From: Vespula vulgaris
Taxonomy: Eukaryota; Arthropoda; Insecta; Hymenoptera; Vespidae
Direction: 5' to 3'
Assembly: GCF_905475345.1 (NCBI RefSeq)
Contig: NC_066587.1
Location: 4,208,070 to 4,272,069, forward strand
DNA length: 64,000 nt
A program made the position numbers and the translations under genes. A model generated the notes under the pieces. It searched no databases. It had not been told where the DNA came from and saw only the letters and a list, made by a program, of their open reading frames with translations. Shown in pieces: positions 1 to 12,130 of this stretch. Each line of letters opens with the position of its first letter. Positions within the stretch are counted from its first letter, which is position 1.

Positions 1-3000
1 TATTTCTTCTTTAACTGCATGGTATTTTATTGAAATCATAGTTCTATTCTTAAAACTTTTATAAAAGTCAGGCTAGAAGTTTGTATATTTTTTATATTTT
101 CAAATTTATTACATTAAGAGGACAATATATTACCTACATGCAATCAACATTTGCTAGGATATTATTAATAAAATAGTATTTATTGAACTTCATGAATTAA
201 TTTCAGAAAGTTCTTGTTATGAAGTTATATGATAGCAAACACACTTGATGAATAGTAATATCGTTATTAAGTATTTAATTAATATCTTCTTTGAAAGAAA
301 ATTTCTTTAAATACATTTACTATATTCTGAAATTCCAATGTAGTAATATTTCTACGGAATTTATGATCTTTAATAATATAGATTATATGTAGTATTTTTA
401 TCACGTATATGACTAATCATTTATTAATGCAAATACCAAATACATATACTATAATAAAACAGTCTGATTCCACACATTATCACAAGTAATACAGATCAAA
501 TAATTAATTAAGAAAAAAAAGATAAATATACAAGAGAAATAAAACGGCAAAAAATTTCGTTATTTGTTCGTATCTTCGCGCAAAATCGCCTTAGTATTAA
601 AGTTAAGTTATTAATATTTCCTCAGTCTTTATTCGTGCTTACAGAATATACGTGTTACAGGTAAGAAGGCCATTATTCCTATAATCGCTAACAAAGTCTT
701 GAAATTTAAAGGTGATTCGATGGTATGTATGTATACATATACTATTTGTAATATAATATAAAAGATAGTGTTTTTTTAAAAAACAGAAAATTTCGAAGAA
801 TATACGAAAATAAACTAAGAACTAAACTTACCTGATCTTTGGACTAATATTTAATAACTAATCTCTTTTTATTTATTAACTAAAATTGTATGTGAGATTT
901 GTTACACTTTTTCTCTATTAAAATAAGCTATTAACATGACCCATGACCTCGGTTGTTTTGTATATAAGAACGAATTAAAAAAAAAAAAATTATTGTAAAT
1001 ATTTGTCTAACCTTTACATATTCTTTTTTTTATCTATAGTAAAATTACAAGCTATAACATCAAAATGTTGTAATACAAGTAAACGTATTTTTCAAGAATT
1101 TATTATGTATTATTTCATTATGGAAAAATTTGGAAACCAAACTTCCCTTGACTCATGTCAGTAAAGGAAGAAAATAATTTTTATTATTCTTGTTAAGTAT
1201 TTGTAATATACAACAAAAAGTTCTTCAGGTTATTTCAAATGTTATATACGCAACATTATACCATTAACATTTAGAAAATACAAAATAATGGTTACAAAAT
1301 GAATTGAATCTGGAATATTGCTTGTAGCGTCTATTCATAGCAATGACACATTATTTTCTCATATTGCAATTTATAATGCATATTACTGAATTATTGTTCC
1401 ACAATGTTTATTGTTCTTAAACAGAGTGTTACTAAATGGCACTTTTTATAAATGATAATTAGACTTGTTGAAATAATTTCTTTTATACTGTGATGATGTG
1501 GCAAGAGTCAAATCTGTAGTTCTTTAATACATTATATCTCCATGTTTCATGACAATACCCTTTCAAAAAAGTAAACAGATATATTTGTCTCAGAGTATCC
1601 AAACATTCATTAATAGAGTTCATTATCAAATTCGTTTTATCAAAACGTTGAGAAACTCCGGCAAAATGTACTAATCTACTAAAATAAGGCATATTTGTGT
1701 TAAACGCACCATTTATTTCTATTTAACTTTCAAATTTTTTCTGTCTTGCTATTGCACTGCCACCACAGAGAATAATTTCCTTCAAAGACATAAAGTATGT
1801 AGTTGTAATAATAAATCAAATATATTATCCTATTTATTATTTTTTTTTTTTTTTGAAGTAGCATATAGTATGTTTCTTATATTTCTTCCTTTAATCCAGT
1901 ACCACTTTTATATAATTAGCATTTTTTCTGTTATTTAATATAGGTTGTCATTGCATTATAAGTAATATGATAACCTCAGTATTCTAAAAAGGATGACAGT
2001 GCACACATTTTTATTTCTTATTTCTTCATAATTATAAGAAATCAAATGTTTTATGTAAAGTAGTTATATAACTATTTGAGCTTAAAAAAGATTATGTCTC
2101 ATTGTCAATTCTAAGATTATGTTTATAATATCATTTAAATGTATTAAATGTTGCACAATGAAATATTATTATAATGTGTATTTTCTTTTATATTATTTAT
2201 TTGGTGTCACCTTTCATTAAAACTAATAATTATAAAGAAAAATTGTTATTTTGTAAAGTTTATTAATCTTATCAGAATGTATATAAATTAAAATTCAGAA
2301 TTGCTGCCTTTTGTGTTATTTAAGATACCTGATACATAAGATTATTGAAACTTTAGCATTTACATTGGTAAGATGACACCAGAACTTGTTTTTAAAAAAA
2401 GAAAATTAAATATTCATAAAAAATGTGATTGCTCAAATTTCAACATAAAAGAACTTGAGCTTTATTTTTCTCTTAGAGATCTATCTCATATTTGCTATTA
2501 GGCATTCACGCACTTTGTTTATGTCACACAACATCATTATGTTTTCCTCCATTCTTCTGCCACTGTCCATAACAAAGCACATTTAAAGAATATGAACCTG
2601 GTCCAACATAGCACATTTGGAATACAGAGAGATGATGATTTATTTCATATTTATATTAGATACTTCTGTTCATTTAGATTATAATAGATAAGTGTTAGGT
2701 TGTTCACTGTGCAATGAACCAAAGTTCTCAAGGAAGGCATATCTTCAGAAATTTTGATTACTTATGTATTCTACAAAGATGTCAATCGTGAATGCTCTCA
2801 TCATTGATAAAATGTGACATTAGCTAGCTTGTTTGTAATACTTTGTTGAGAGTTCATATAACACGTATTAATATCTTTATAGGAGTGTCTCAATATCATG
2901 CTGGTATATAGTACTTTGGTAAGATGATGTTTGTTAATAAAAAGATATGACAAACGAAGATCTTAAAGGAATAATAATGACAATCAAATAAGAGGAATTA

Positions 3001-4424
3001 TTGAAATAAAAACATTTGTTTTTAGGATTTAGCATGACCATATGTGAGAGGTAGGGGCACACAACATACCTTCCCATAAAAGCTCTGGTTATGGTCTTGT
3101 ATCAATTTCTATTTTCATTGTATATTAATCTACATTTTCAGACTGTATATTCTGGAACAATTTTTTATATAAATACGATGGTACAGAATAATACAAAGGA
3201 GAAAATAGGGCAAGTTGAGTACATAACATAGAAACGAAGTATAAATAATTCGAATGTTTAATGAAAAAGGATACTAAGTACAGAAAGAAATATTTCAAAA
3301 ATTGTCATTTGTTATGATAAAGGCAATAATTGGAATAATAAATATAAATATGCTAGACATGACAAAATATTAAATCATGTTACTTTGTGATTAAAAAATG
3401 TCAACAACATGATTTCATGTTGGTGAAATTAAAATTTGCCATGATATTTCACTGAGAGTTTACCTTTACTAAACAACTTATATGATATAACAGTCATATG
3501 ATTTATGGTAAAAAATGTTTATTGAAAGAAGTACTATTATATGTTACAAGAACATATTGTAAATAGCATAGGCAAATTGTAAAAAAATGAGATTATCTTT
3601 TGTATTACTATAAACTTATTTCTTTTAGACTTTTTTAAAAACTTATTCTTTGCTTTTTAGATAATACTTGTACAATTAGAAATTATGCATTTATAATTTA
3701 TAAAAGCATTCTGTAAGCATTCTGTGCTTATAAAGCTTGTATATAAAGTTATAAGTTATTTCTATAGCCATTTCTATAACAATATGTAGATTATCTACAT
3801 GATTGTATCATGTGCCAGTTTTAATCCATAAAATTATATAACAATAATTAAAAGATGCTAAATATTATTAATACATAAAAATTTATCGGATTCATATGAA
3901 AAATTGTTCCGCACTATAGAATGCATCTCAACCTTGGTCTTCAACAGCAATACGTGTCTATTTACTTTATGTGTATATTAAGTTAGAAAGCTTTTGTGGT
4001 TTTTACATAAGTTGTTTCCACACATTGAATACTGAAGTCTCCAAAAAAAAAAAAAATCGAGGATGTGTAAAGGCTTTTTTCAATTTTTATTTCTTAATCA
4101 ACTCTTTGTTGAAAAGTTGTATCTTTTGTATAACAAACAACGTATGTGTGTGCCTGTGTGTGTATGCAATTGTGTATGTCTAAAACTGGGTATTGCGAAT
4201 TCCATAAACCCAATTCTTCTTGTCTTACATTGCTTAGAAACTTTAGCATGTGTTTTGTTTTGAATATTAGTAAGTAAGTAGATGTTACTTTGATAAAAAG
4301 ATGTTTTTGTCCGCTGCTGAACTGCTGTTGGTTGGAACTGTGGACTTATGTTTTTTTTACCAATGATAAGGTGTCGATTGGCTAAGCGGATAGTTTGGTT
4401 GTGTACGATTAAAACTGAACACAA
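1..4424. other. AT-rich non-coding stretch downstream of eIF5A
   Basis: No reading frame here resembles a known protein, and none is long with coding-like composition. The longest minus-strand frame (1483-1692, 69 codons) has no recognisable domain or splice context. The strand and position fit a 3' untranslated region of eIF5A reaching leftward for an unknown distance, followed by intergenic DNA. Homopolymer A/T runs occur, for example near 1840-1855 and 4041-4054. No RNA gene was recognised. Confidence 0.5.
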
Positions 4425-5069
4425 TTATTTGTCGAGGGCAGTGTTGGTTTTGATGGCAATTACCACCTCTTCGCCACAAGCTTTTAATACAGTGCACTGA
4501 AAAAATATAATAGAATAGCATAATCAATGATCATTTCTCATTAAAAAAAAAAAAAAATATAAGTAAAAAACAAGATATATAATTTAACAAAGAAAATTTT
4601 TAAATGATTTTTATTAATTATGTAAATATCATAAAGTTCAATATATATTGTTAATATTTATTTCATTAAATAGATCAGAAATATAACTATATAAATTAAA
4701 GATTAATTACAAATATTTTGTATGGTAGATTGTGCAAATCCATATTTATGTTATATGTTACTATCACTATTCTATTACTCAGTATACTAATGAAGTTTTT
4801 AAATAAATTTTTTATATTATTCTTTTTGTAATTATATGCAACAAAAAATATTTGAATTAAAAAAAATAAAGAAATCATAAATAATTAAATATAAAAGTAC
4901 TTACAAGTAATTCTTTTCCAGCCTCAAAATCAGCACGTAATTGAGCTCCTAATTCACCATCTGGTATTTTAAGATCTTCACGGAGATCTCCATTATCAGC
5001 CATCAGACATAAGTAGCCATCGTCAGATATATCTGTCAGCTAAATTCAGAGGAATACATAGAATCATTA

Positions 5070-5122
<53 letters not shown>

Positions 5123-5584
5123 CAGCTTATAATAATTGTCATATAAAACAATATCTAAATGAAGCAATTATTTTAATAACTCTGTATTTTGTTAATATTA
5201 AAATCATTGCATAATTATATAAATTGATGAGAAAGAAACATATAATAATTTTAAAGTAATAATCAAATTAAGAGAGTAGACATTCTATTATTATAATGAA
5301 CATATTACCTGGTAATCTTCTCGCTTAACAAACGGCACATCCATATTGTGTGTAGAAGGGCAAATATCTTCATATTTCTTTGAGGTAAATATGTCAATAC
5401 CTACAAGGTGAACCTTGGCATGACCATGTTTTCCAGTCTTGGAAGTTGACATTTCCACAATTTTGCAGGGTCGAGATTTTAACATGACAAAACCATTTTT
5501 ACGCAGTGCAGAACATTGCATAGGATATGTTACTGATGCACCAGAGTCACCAGTCTCAAAGTGAGTATCCTCAATGTCTGCCAT
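4425..5584 (-). CDS. eIF5A: Eukaryotic translation initiation factor 5A
   Basis: eIF5A binds the ribosomal E site and relieves stalling at proline-rich and other difficult sequences; it is the only protein known to carry hypusine. Three coding exons on the minus strand are read: 5584-5309, 5039-4905 and 4496-4425. They join in phase 0 with GT-AG borders to give 160 residues, the normal length. The N-terminal SH3-like half contains the hypusination loop STSKTGKHGHAK, with Lys52 at the position modified in human Lys50. The C-terminal OB-fold follows from about residue 85 and ends in TNTALDK. The start codon is the first ATG, 16 bases after a probable 3' splice site (AG at 5602-5601), so an upstream untranslated exon is expected. 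The family assignment is essentially certain. Confidence 0.97.
5076..5117 (+). repeat. (TA)n microsatellite in eIF5A intron 1
   Basis: Uninterrupted TA array within the intron between coding exons 1 and 2 of eIF5A. Confidence 0.9.
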
Positions 5585-5600
5585 TGTAGATTGTGTAGGT

Positions 5601-6832
5601 CTATTAGTGAAATAAAAATTTCTTTGTTTTAATATTATTAAACAGTATTATTAATTACATGTCAAATGTTTCTCAAAATTAAACTTTTTTGAAATATTTT
5701 CTTGAATAAGAAAATAAATAAATAAATAAAAAAGAACATAAAAATAAAACGATAAAATTTTAGATTTTTTAAATTAAGAAAAAAAAAAGAAAAAAAAATT
5801 AATAGATAGAGAAAATATTAAACAAAATTGTTTTATTATGACAAGATTATAAATCTTACAAGTAAAAAATGTATTGAATATTAAATTTTTAAATGTGTCA
5901 TATAATAATATACAAAAGAATATAATGTCTTTATTGTTTTTCTGTTATTTGATACATCTAACATAGATATTCTTATATCACTAATCAAGAGAACATATGG
6001 TTGTGTTTAAAACATACCATAGCTCTTTGATCATATAGATGAAAAATTTAACAGTAGGACAGAGTTGCCACCATCATGTGAATTTTAAACTAAATATTCT
6101 AGATATAAGCAATTTTCCTTTAAACTAAGCAGTTGGAAAGTAAATCAAGATGGTAGAATTAAACAGATCATACTAAGCCGGTATTAAAAATATGTAAATA
6201 ACGATGAACATTGGCATATCTAACAATTATAATAAAGTTTTTACTATAAAAAGCGTAAGTGGAATAGCCGAGCAAACGGCCATGTGGCACATCGACGATA
6301 AAATCCGGCATTAAACTGAACGAATTCGAAATCGAATTTTTAGTCATATAAATGTTTATTATGTACACGTTTTGGTTTTAAAAATGTATCCGATAATGAT
6401 TTTAAAACAATATGACCAGGAGAACATTTCTCTTAAGAAACATTAAATGTGAAAGCAAATATGTAGGCTAACCAAAAATTGTTTTTACATAGACGATGGG
6501 ACTTGAAATAATAGAGAACTTTTTGAAAACTGACACGCGTATGAATACATAAACAAAAAAACTGACAACAAATATATTTTTATCTTTACTCGTCGCGTAT
6601 TTCAAGGAAATTTGTGCGAAGATGGCGCGAAAGAGTGTTAGCCACATTGCCAGCAGCCCGTTGTCATCGGCACGAGCAACGACATTTTTTTATTCCCGAC
6701 GTTTAGTTAACACTGTCGTATCAATACAAACCAGCTGGTGTTTCACTGTCGAATTCTTAACTTTCCTTCGCTCGTTCAGACAATTAGCACCATTAGTTTT
6801 CACCGAAATCGAGAACAGCTCGAGATACTCAC
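5601..6832 (-). other. Probable 5' UTR intron of eIF5A
   Basis: This AT-rich interval has no convincing coding frame; the largest (6168-6368, minus, 66 codons) shows no domain. It is bounded by a predicted donor (6832-6827) and acceptor (5602-5601) on the minus strand, so it is best read as an intron in the eIF5A leader. Confidence 0.4.
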
Positions 6833-6911
6833 ATGTGATCAAAATGGATACTCTAACCAGAAGATCTTGTTGCGCCTGCGCGCCACGATGAACGAAAGAG
6901 GGGTCTACCAA
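6833..6911 (-). promoter_or_regulatory. Probable eIF5A non-coding first exon and promoter
   Basis: A block at about 6590-6960 is less AT-rich than its surroundings. On the minus strand a consensus 5' splice site GTGAGT lies at 6832-6827. Splicing from there to the acceptor just upstream of the eIF5A ATG (AG at 5602-5601) would remove an intron of about 1.2 kb and leave a short leader. The left boundary is the predicted splice site; the right boundary (start of transcription) is only a guess. Inference from splice signals and composition only. Confidence 0.4.
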
Positions 6912-7352
6912 ACTGAAAGCAAGGACTCTAAGCTTCTATGACCGAGCTTGGCATCTGTAGGCTTCCGTGAAGTGTTCAAAAATCTTCCAGATAGTTGAGC
7001 TACAAATAAAGGCGTGTTACTGGACATTTTGAAAATACAATTATTAGAATTTACTTTTTATATATATTTGGGATGAAAAATATTTAAATATTGCTCTATT
7101 TAATTAATTTAAATTTGATTTCAAGTTTTGTCTATAATTATTTTATCTTTGATAGGTTTCGATTAGATTTTATACGTGAACCAATCATAATCGAGTACTG
7201 CATTTTACTAAATATCTTACGATACTGTTTACATCGTTTGAGCGGTGAATATCGACTTTTTTCAAAGAATATGCATTGTAATTCTACTTAAATTATTATT
7301 ATTTGTAATAATATAAATCATTGTTAAAGCATATAGACGAATAATTAAATTA

Positions 7353-7751
7353 ATGGAAAATATGGCTAGTGACACAAAAACAAATCAGCACAGTCAATAT
7401 CCTTGCAATTTTAAATTTCATGAATTTGTGGATGAAGAGGTTAAAATTAGTTGTCACATTATAAAAATGGAAGACAGCTTATATTTATGGGTTGGAGATG
7501 CTAAACATTCTGCCATGAGTAATCTTGCTTTTGCACTTAGATCCAATTATGAATCAGTACCAATTGGTACAAAGATAATGGGTGCAGTGGCAGATGAAAC
7601 TTCTTCTAACATAGCTAAACGTTTAACAAAAAGATTGGGAAAACCTGTATATGTTAGTTTTAATTTACAGGCTGATAGAATGTTACTGCCTCAGATTGAG
7701 CAAAGAATACATCAAGAATTTAAAACAAATGAAGTACTAACAATATTTTGA
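7353..7751 (+). CDS. PSMG4: Proteasome assembly chaperone 4
   Basis: PSMG4 (PAC4, yeast Poc4/Dmp2) pairs with PSMG3 and helps build the 20S proteasome alpha ring in the cytosol. This is a single uninterrupted frame of 132 residues, close to the vertebrate length of about 123. Recognisable family segments are FKFHEFVDEEVKI near residue 22, MEDSLYLWVGD near residue 41 and RLGKPVYVSFNLQ near residue 98. A second in-frame ATG three codons after the first (7362) could also be used. A canonical AATAAA lies at 7830-7835, about 80 bases after the stop. The gene diverges from eIF5A. No signal peptide or membrane segment is present. Confidence 0.9.
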   Translation: MENMASDTKTNQHSQYPCNFKFHEFVDEEVKISCHIIKMEDSLYLWVGDAKHSAMSNLAFALRSNYESVPIGTKIMGAVADETSSNIAKRLTKRLGKPVYVSFNLQADRMLLPQIEQRIHQEFKTNEVLTIF

Positions 7752-7829
7752 TGAATTTTTATATTTTATCTCAGATATCTTAAAGCTTTTCAATAATACG
7801 ACTGTATAACATAAAATTTATAGTTTTAT

Positions 7830-7835
7830 AATAAA
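7830..7835 (+). terminator. Polyadenylation signal of PSMG4
   Basis: A canonical AATAAA hexamer lies about 80 bases downstream of the PSMG4 stop codon, in a T-rich context suited to 3' end formation. Confidence 0.55.
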
Positions 7836-7999
7836 TTAAATGAATTATGTTACTACAATATATTACGTTTTATTTATTTTATACATATTATAGTATTGCG
7901 AATATATTGTATTTTTTTATTTATATATATTTTATGAATTAAGAATTAATAAATTATTATAAATATATGTATATATATTATTTTTATTGATGAGTTTAT

Positions 8000-8869
8000 T
8001 TAATGATTACTAGTTATATGAATTTGAGTACATTTAGATATAGCTATTCTTGCAATGATAAACCACATAATTAAAGAAATAGAGTCTTCATGATTAGTTG
8101 GCCATCTTAGAAAGTAATTAATTGGCCATAATATATCCTTTGGTAGTTTTATTACAGGTTCATTGTTATATATATATAAAAAGATCATTATTAATATACC
8201 CTTAAATATAATTAAATGATATTAATAATAAGCTTTATTAATATTTATTAATAGACGATAAACGATATGAATGATAAAAGAATTTATAGAAAGTGTAATT
8301 TAAAATGTTTATATGTCAATAAATAGTGCTTAAACTTATCATAAATATATAATACTTACATTGATGAAACGAAAACCGTAAGTGGTCAATAATCTTGCCT
8401 TTCTTCTATTGGATAATCTTCCATTTTCTGAAAGTAAAAAATTGTTATATATATTATATTATTTTTACAAATATAGCTTATTAATGTATTTCCGTACCTA
8501 TATCTTTCAAAGTATTTTCTAATTTATTATATTTCCTTTGAAGTTTAGCATATTTTGAAAATTCGTCTACCATTGAAATACTTGCCATTTCTTGTCTTAG
8601 TATGGCTAAATTTTTACGTAATTCAACTTCTTGTTTTTTCCTTACATATAAATGTGTTGTAAACTATGACAAAAGAAATTCTGGTTAGACATGAAAAAAA
8701 CAAAAATGATGATCTACCAGAGTATTTAGAGGTGATATAATTAACTCTATTATTTATTACATTAATACTTTAATATCTTAATTATTTATTTTATACTTAC
8801 ATAAGTTATTACAATTGGCACAATGTATTCTAAAATACAAATTAACGTTGATATCAAAAGCAAATTCAT
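8000..8869 (-). CDS. GET1: Guided entry of tail-anchored proteins factor 1 (WRB/GET1)
   Basis: GET1 (WRB) is the ER membrane receptor that, with CAMLG/GET2, receives tail-anchored proteins from the TRC40/GET3 ATPase. Four minus-strand exons are read: 8869-8801, 8663-8498, 8427-8360 and 8200-8000, with phases that match, giving 167 residues. The layout fits the family: an N-terminal membrane segment (about 2-22), a charged coiled coil (about 27-75, including LRKNLAILRQEM) that in known members contacts GET3, then two C-terminal hydrophobic segments separated by a short loop containing LPKDILWPINYFLRWPTN. The last acceptor (TTTAAG, 8202-8201) has a weak pyrimidine tract but keeps frame. The gene is head-to-head with UTP14, 391 bases between start codons, suggesting a shared promoter. 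Confidence 0.88.
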
Positions 8870-9260
8870 TGTACGATGTATTCAACCGAATCGATTTTTA
8901 ACAGAATTCTGTAAATTATGAAATATTTCTTTTTTCTGATTTATTTAATTTAATTAATTATGATTACAGTAAATTCTATAATAAACACAATAAAGAAAAT
9001 TCTTTTTTTAAAACTGCGTTTATCCGATGGTGAATGATTATTACAAGCTAAGCACAAAGATTTTAAACAATTAATCTTATTGGTTGTTTCTAAACTTAAC
9101 AAACCTATCAAGCATCATCAAGTTGGCCGCCATATACTAAGTTGGCGGGTAAGATTAAATTTGGACGAGAACGTGTAAGACACATGTATATGCGTTATGC
9201 AGTATATGCTGCTGTACAAATAACATTGTTTAAATAAATTTCTTTCAAATTTATTCTAAA
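8870..9260. promoter_or_regulatory. Bidirectional promoter between GET1 and UTP14
   Basis: The start codons of GET1 (minus) and UTP14 (plus) are separated by this 391-base interval, which must hold both leaders and both promoters. A slightly GC-richer core lies around 9105-9185 (including the GGCCGCC run near 9125). No TATA box was assigned. Confidence 0.6.
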
Positions 9261-12130
9261 ATGAGTGATTCAGAAATTGATTACGATAGTGATCAAAAAG
9301 TATCAGATTCTCATTCTAAACTTTTACAAGCAGTAGCACAACTCGATAAGGGACAGAGGTAGATACATTTATAGGTTAAGTAATAATTTATCGTTGTATT
9401 AAATGAAATATTTTTGATATATCTATATACTTTAAAATTATTTGATGTTTAATTTTATATTTTTAAAAAATACATGATTTATTTTTCAGAGTTAAGAAGC
9501 CAGAAAGAACAGAACCAACATTAGAAGTATCTGAATTTCATTTAGTTAAAAGTGGAATATCTGATAAAGATGCAATATCTGTTCAAAATTTAGTAAAATT
9601 ATTAGGAAATAAGGGACATCATACAGAGATAAGTAAGAGATTTAAGGCAGCTCAAAAGAAGACTAAAGTTCTTCCAAAGCCATTAGAAAAACCTTTTGCT
9701 GATCGTGTATGTAGAATAATACATGATCATTTAAATAGCTTTACTCATTGTTAGCATTCAATGCTTAAAGTTTATAATTTTTAGATAAAAAGAGTGGTTG
9801 GATTTGAAAAGACTAAACAAGAAGTAAAAAAATGGAATGGAATAATTTCATACAACAGAACTGCAGAAAAGATTTATTTTCCTTTGAAGCAATTATCTTC
9901 TCAAGTAGAACCAACCAAACAATTTGTTAAAAAATTTAAACTGCAGTCAAATTTAGAAAAACAATTAGCTGCATTAGAACCAGAACCAGAAATAGTAGAA
10001 GAAAAGGAAGATAAAGTTTCAATGACTTTAGAAGAAATACTAGAAAGAAGAAAAGAAGCTGCTCGCATGAGAGCTTTACAGGTAAACAATTATTTATTCA
10101 ATTGTATAAATCTAGGAATAGAATATATAATTCTTATTGTAACAGAAATAAATTTTATGCTTTTTTATTTTTTTAAATTTTTATTTTTAGTCTTACAAAG
10201 AAGCAAAAGCATATAGACAAAAAAGAATAAAGAGTAAAAAATTTCATCGTGTTCAAAAAAAAGAAAGGATTAAACAACAACTTAAAGAGTTTGAGGAATT
10301 ACAAAAATCTGATCCACAAGCTGCTTTAGAAAAACTAACGTTGCTTGATAAATCCAGAGCAGAAGAACGAATAACGTTAAGACATAAAAGTACAGGTCAA
10401 TGGGCAAAGAATAAACAAATAAGAGCAAAGTATGATAAAGAAACACGTCAAGTTCTTGCTCAGCAATTGTCTATCGGTAGAGAATTGACACAACATTTGA
10501 AGGTTGCAGATGATAGTAATGATGATGATGATAATGAAGATGATTCAATGCCTTTACAACTTTCTGATAATACAAAAGAAAATCCATGGCTAAATGAAGT
10601 TAAAACTGAATCAGAAATTAATGAATTTATTAGCAATTATCGCAAATATTGGGATGAAAAAAATTCAAAATCAAATAAGCAAAATTCAACTTCTCATCAA
10701 ATAAATAATACATCTCAGAAAAGTGATTTTGAAAGTAAGCAAAAGCAAGGTAGGTAAAGAGAGAGTAAAGTATTTTTTTGTATAAGTTATAGTAGTAAAA
10801 TTTAATAGGTTTATCTTTACAGATAGTAAGACTGTTTCTTCTAAAGGACCATTAATTACAAAAAAGAATGAATTAAAAAAAAACAAGAAATCCTTAATTG
10901 CAGATAAAAACATAAAAAATGAGTTTAATGGCACGCTTGATATGAATGAATCTATAGAAGTCATGACGGTAAATAATGATGATAAAATATTGAATAAAGT
11001 AGCTGCTACATCTGCTTGGAATGTACAGGAATGTGAGATTTCAAATACTGATGATGTAAAAAATAACTCGACAATATTAACTGAAAAAATAGATGAAATG
11101 TTTGACCTTATGGAAAATAAAATGCAGAAACGAATTCGTACGCAGATAAGTCGTGTGAAAAGAAAGTTTAATATTGACACGGGAAAGAAAAATTATAATG
11201 ACAATAAATGTAATGTAGACGAACCTGATATAGAAGATTTGGAGTTTAAAAATAAAAAACAAAAACCAATTTTGAATAAGCCTATGGAAGAGGTAGCTAA
11301 ATCTACAAAATTACTAGAAGATAAAGATGTAATTAAATTAAAGAACTTAGCAAAAAGCGTGAGTAAAACAACTATTGATGTTTCTAAAAATAAAGATGTG
11401 AATATAGATCCAAATAAGTACATTAATGTAATACCCAAACATTTAAATACTGATTTACCAAATGTTACCACCGGCGGAGACGATATTTTAGATGATAGCG
11501 AAGATGAGGAAGAAAAACATAACATAATAAGCGAAGCTTTTGCAGACGACGATGTAATCGATGAATTTAGAAAAGAAAAAGAAGAAGAGGTATGTATGAA
11601 AAGAAAAATGAGAAGATATTAGAAATAATGAATATTCATTTTTATTTCATTATTTCTGAAATGTATTAATTCAATTACAGATAAAGAAATCGCAACCAGA
11701 GGATATAAATCTTAGTTTACCAGGATGGGGATCTTGGGGTGGAATGAATATAAAACAATCGTTCCGTAAAAAGAAACAATTTATTATAAATGTACCAAAA
11801 GATGCACCACGCAAAGATGAAAATAAAGGCGATGTTATAATACTAGAAGATGAGGATGCCAAAATAAGAGAACATCAAGTAAATGAATTACCATTTCCAT
11901 TTTCAACCGTTAGAGATTTTGAAGCTAGCATCAGGGCACCAATCGGACGAAATTTTGTTCCGGAGAACGATCATAAAAAATTGATCGAGCCTCCTGTACA
12001 GACGGCTATGGGAAAAATTATTGAGCCTATGGACGAAAATGTACTAATCGATAAAAAGAAAATTAAGAAACGAAAAAATGTAAATGAAAACAAAACAATT
12101 ATACCTATTAACAAGAAAAAATTAAAGTAA
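9261..12130 (+). CDS. UTP14: U3 snoRNA-associated protein 14 (SSU processome component)
   Basis: UTP14 is a nucleolar component of the small-subunit processome; in yeast it activates the DEAH helicase Dhr1 for release of U3 snoRNA from pre-rRNA. Six exons are read: 9261-9358, 9490-9706, 9785-10081, 10191-10749, 10823-11589 and 11681-12130, joining without frame breaks into 795 residues, a normal length. Family hallmarks are ERITLRHKSTGQWAKNK in exon 4, a long Lys/Asp/Glu-rich low-complexity middle, and the diagnostic LPGWGSWGG at about residues 659-667. The C-terminal block runs through APIGRNFVPE and ends in a basic KKIKKRKN-type tail consistent with nucleolar targeting. An AATAAA lies at 12144-12149, 14 bases after the stop. 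Confidence 0.95.

Noticed and set aside
1483..1692. 69-codon minus-strand frame
   Set aside because: No recognisable family, no splice or promoter context, and within the probable eIF5A 3' flank; left as possible but unsupported.
6622..6911. Overlapping plus and minus frames near the eIF5A promoter
   Set aside because: Composition is promoter-like and neither frame shows a domain; better read as leader or promoter DNA.
10686..11525. Minus-strand frames opposite UTP14
   Set aside because: Shadows of the Lys/Asp/Glu-rich UTP14 coding exons.
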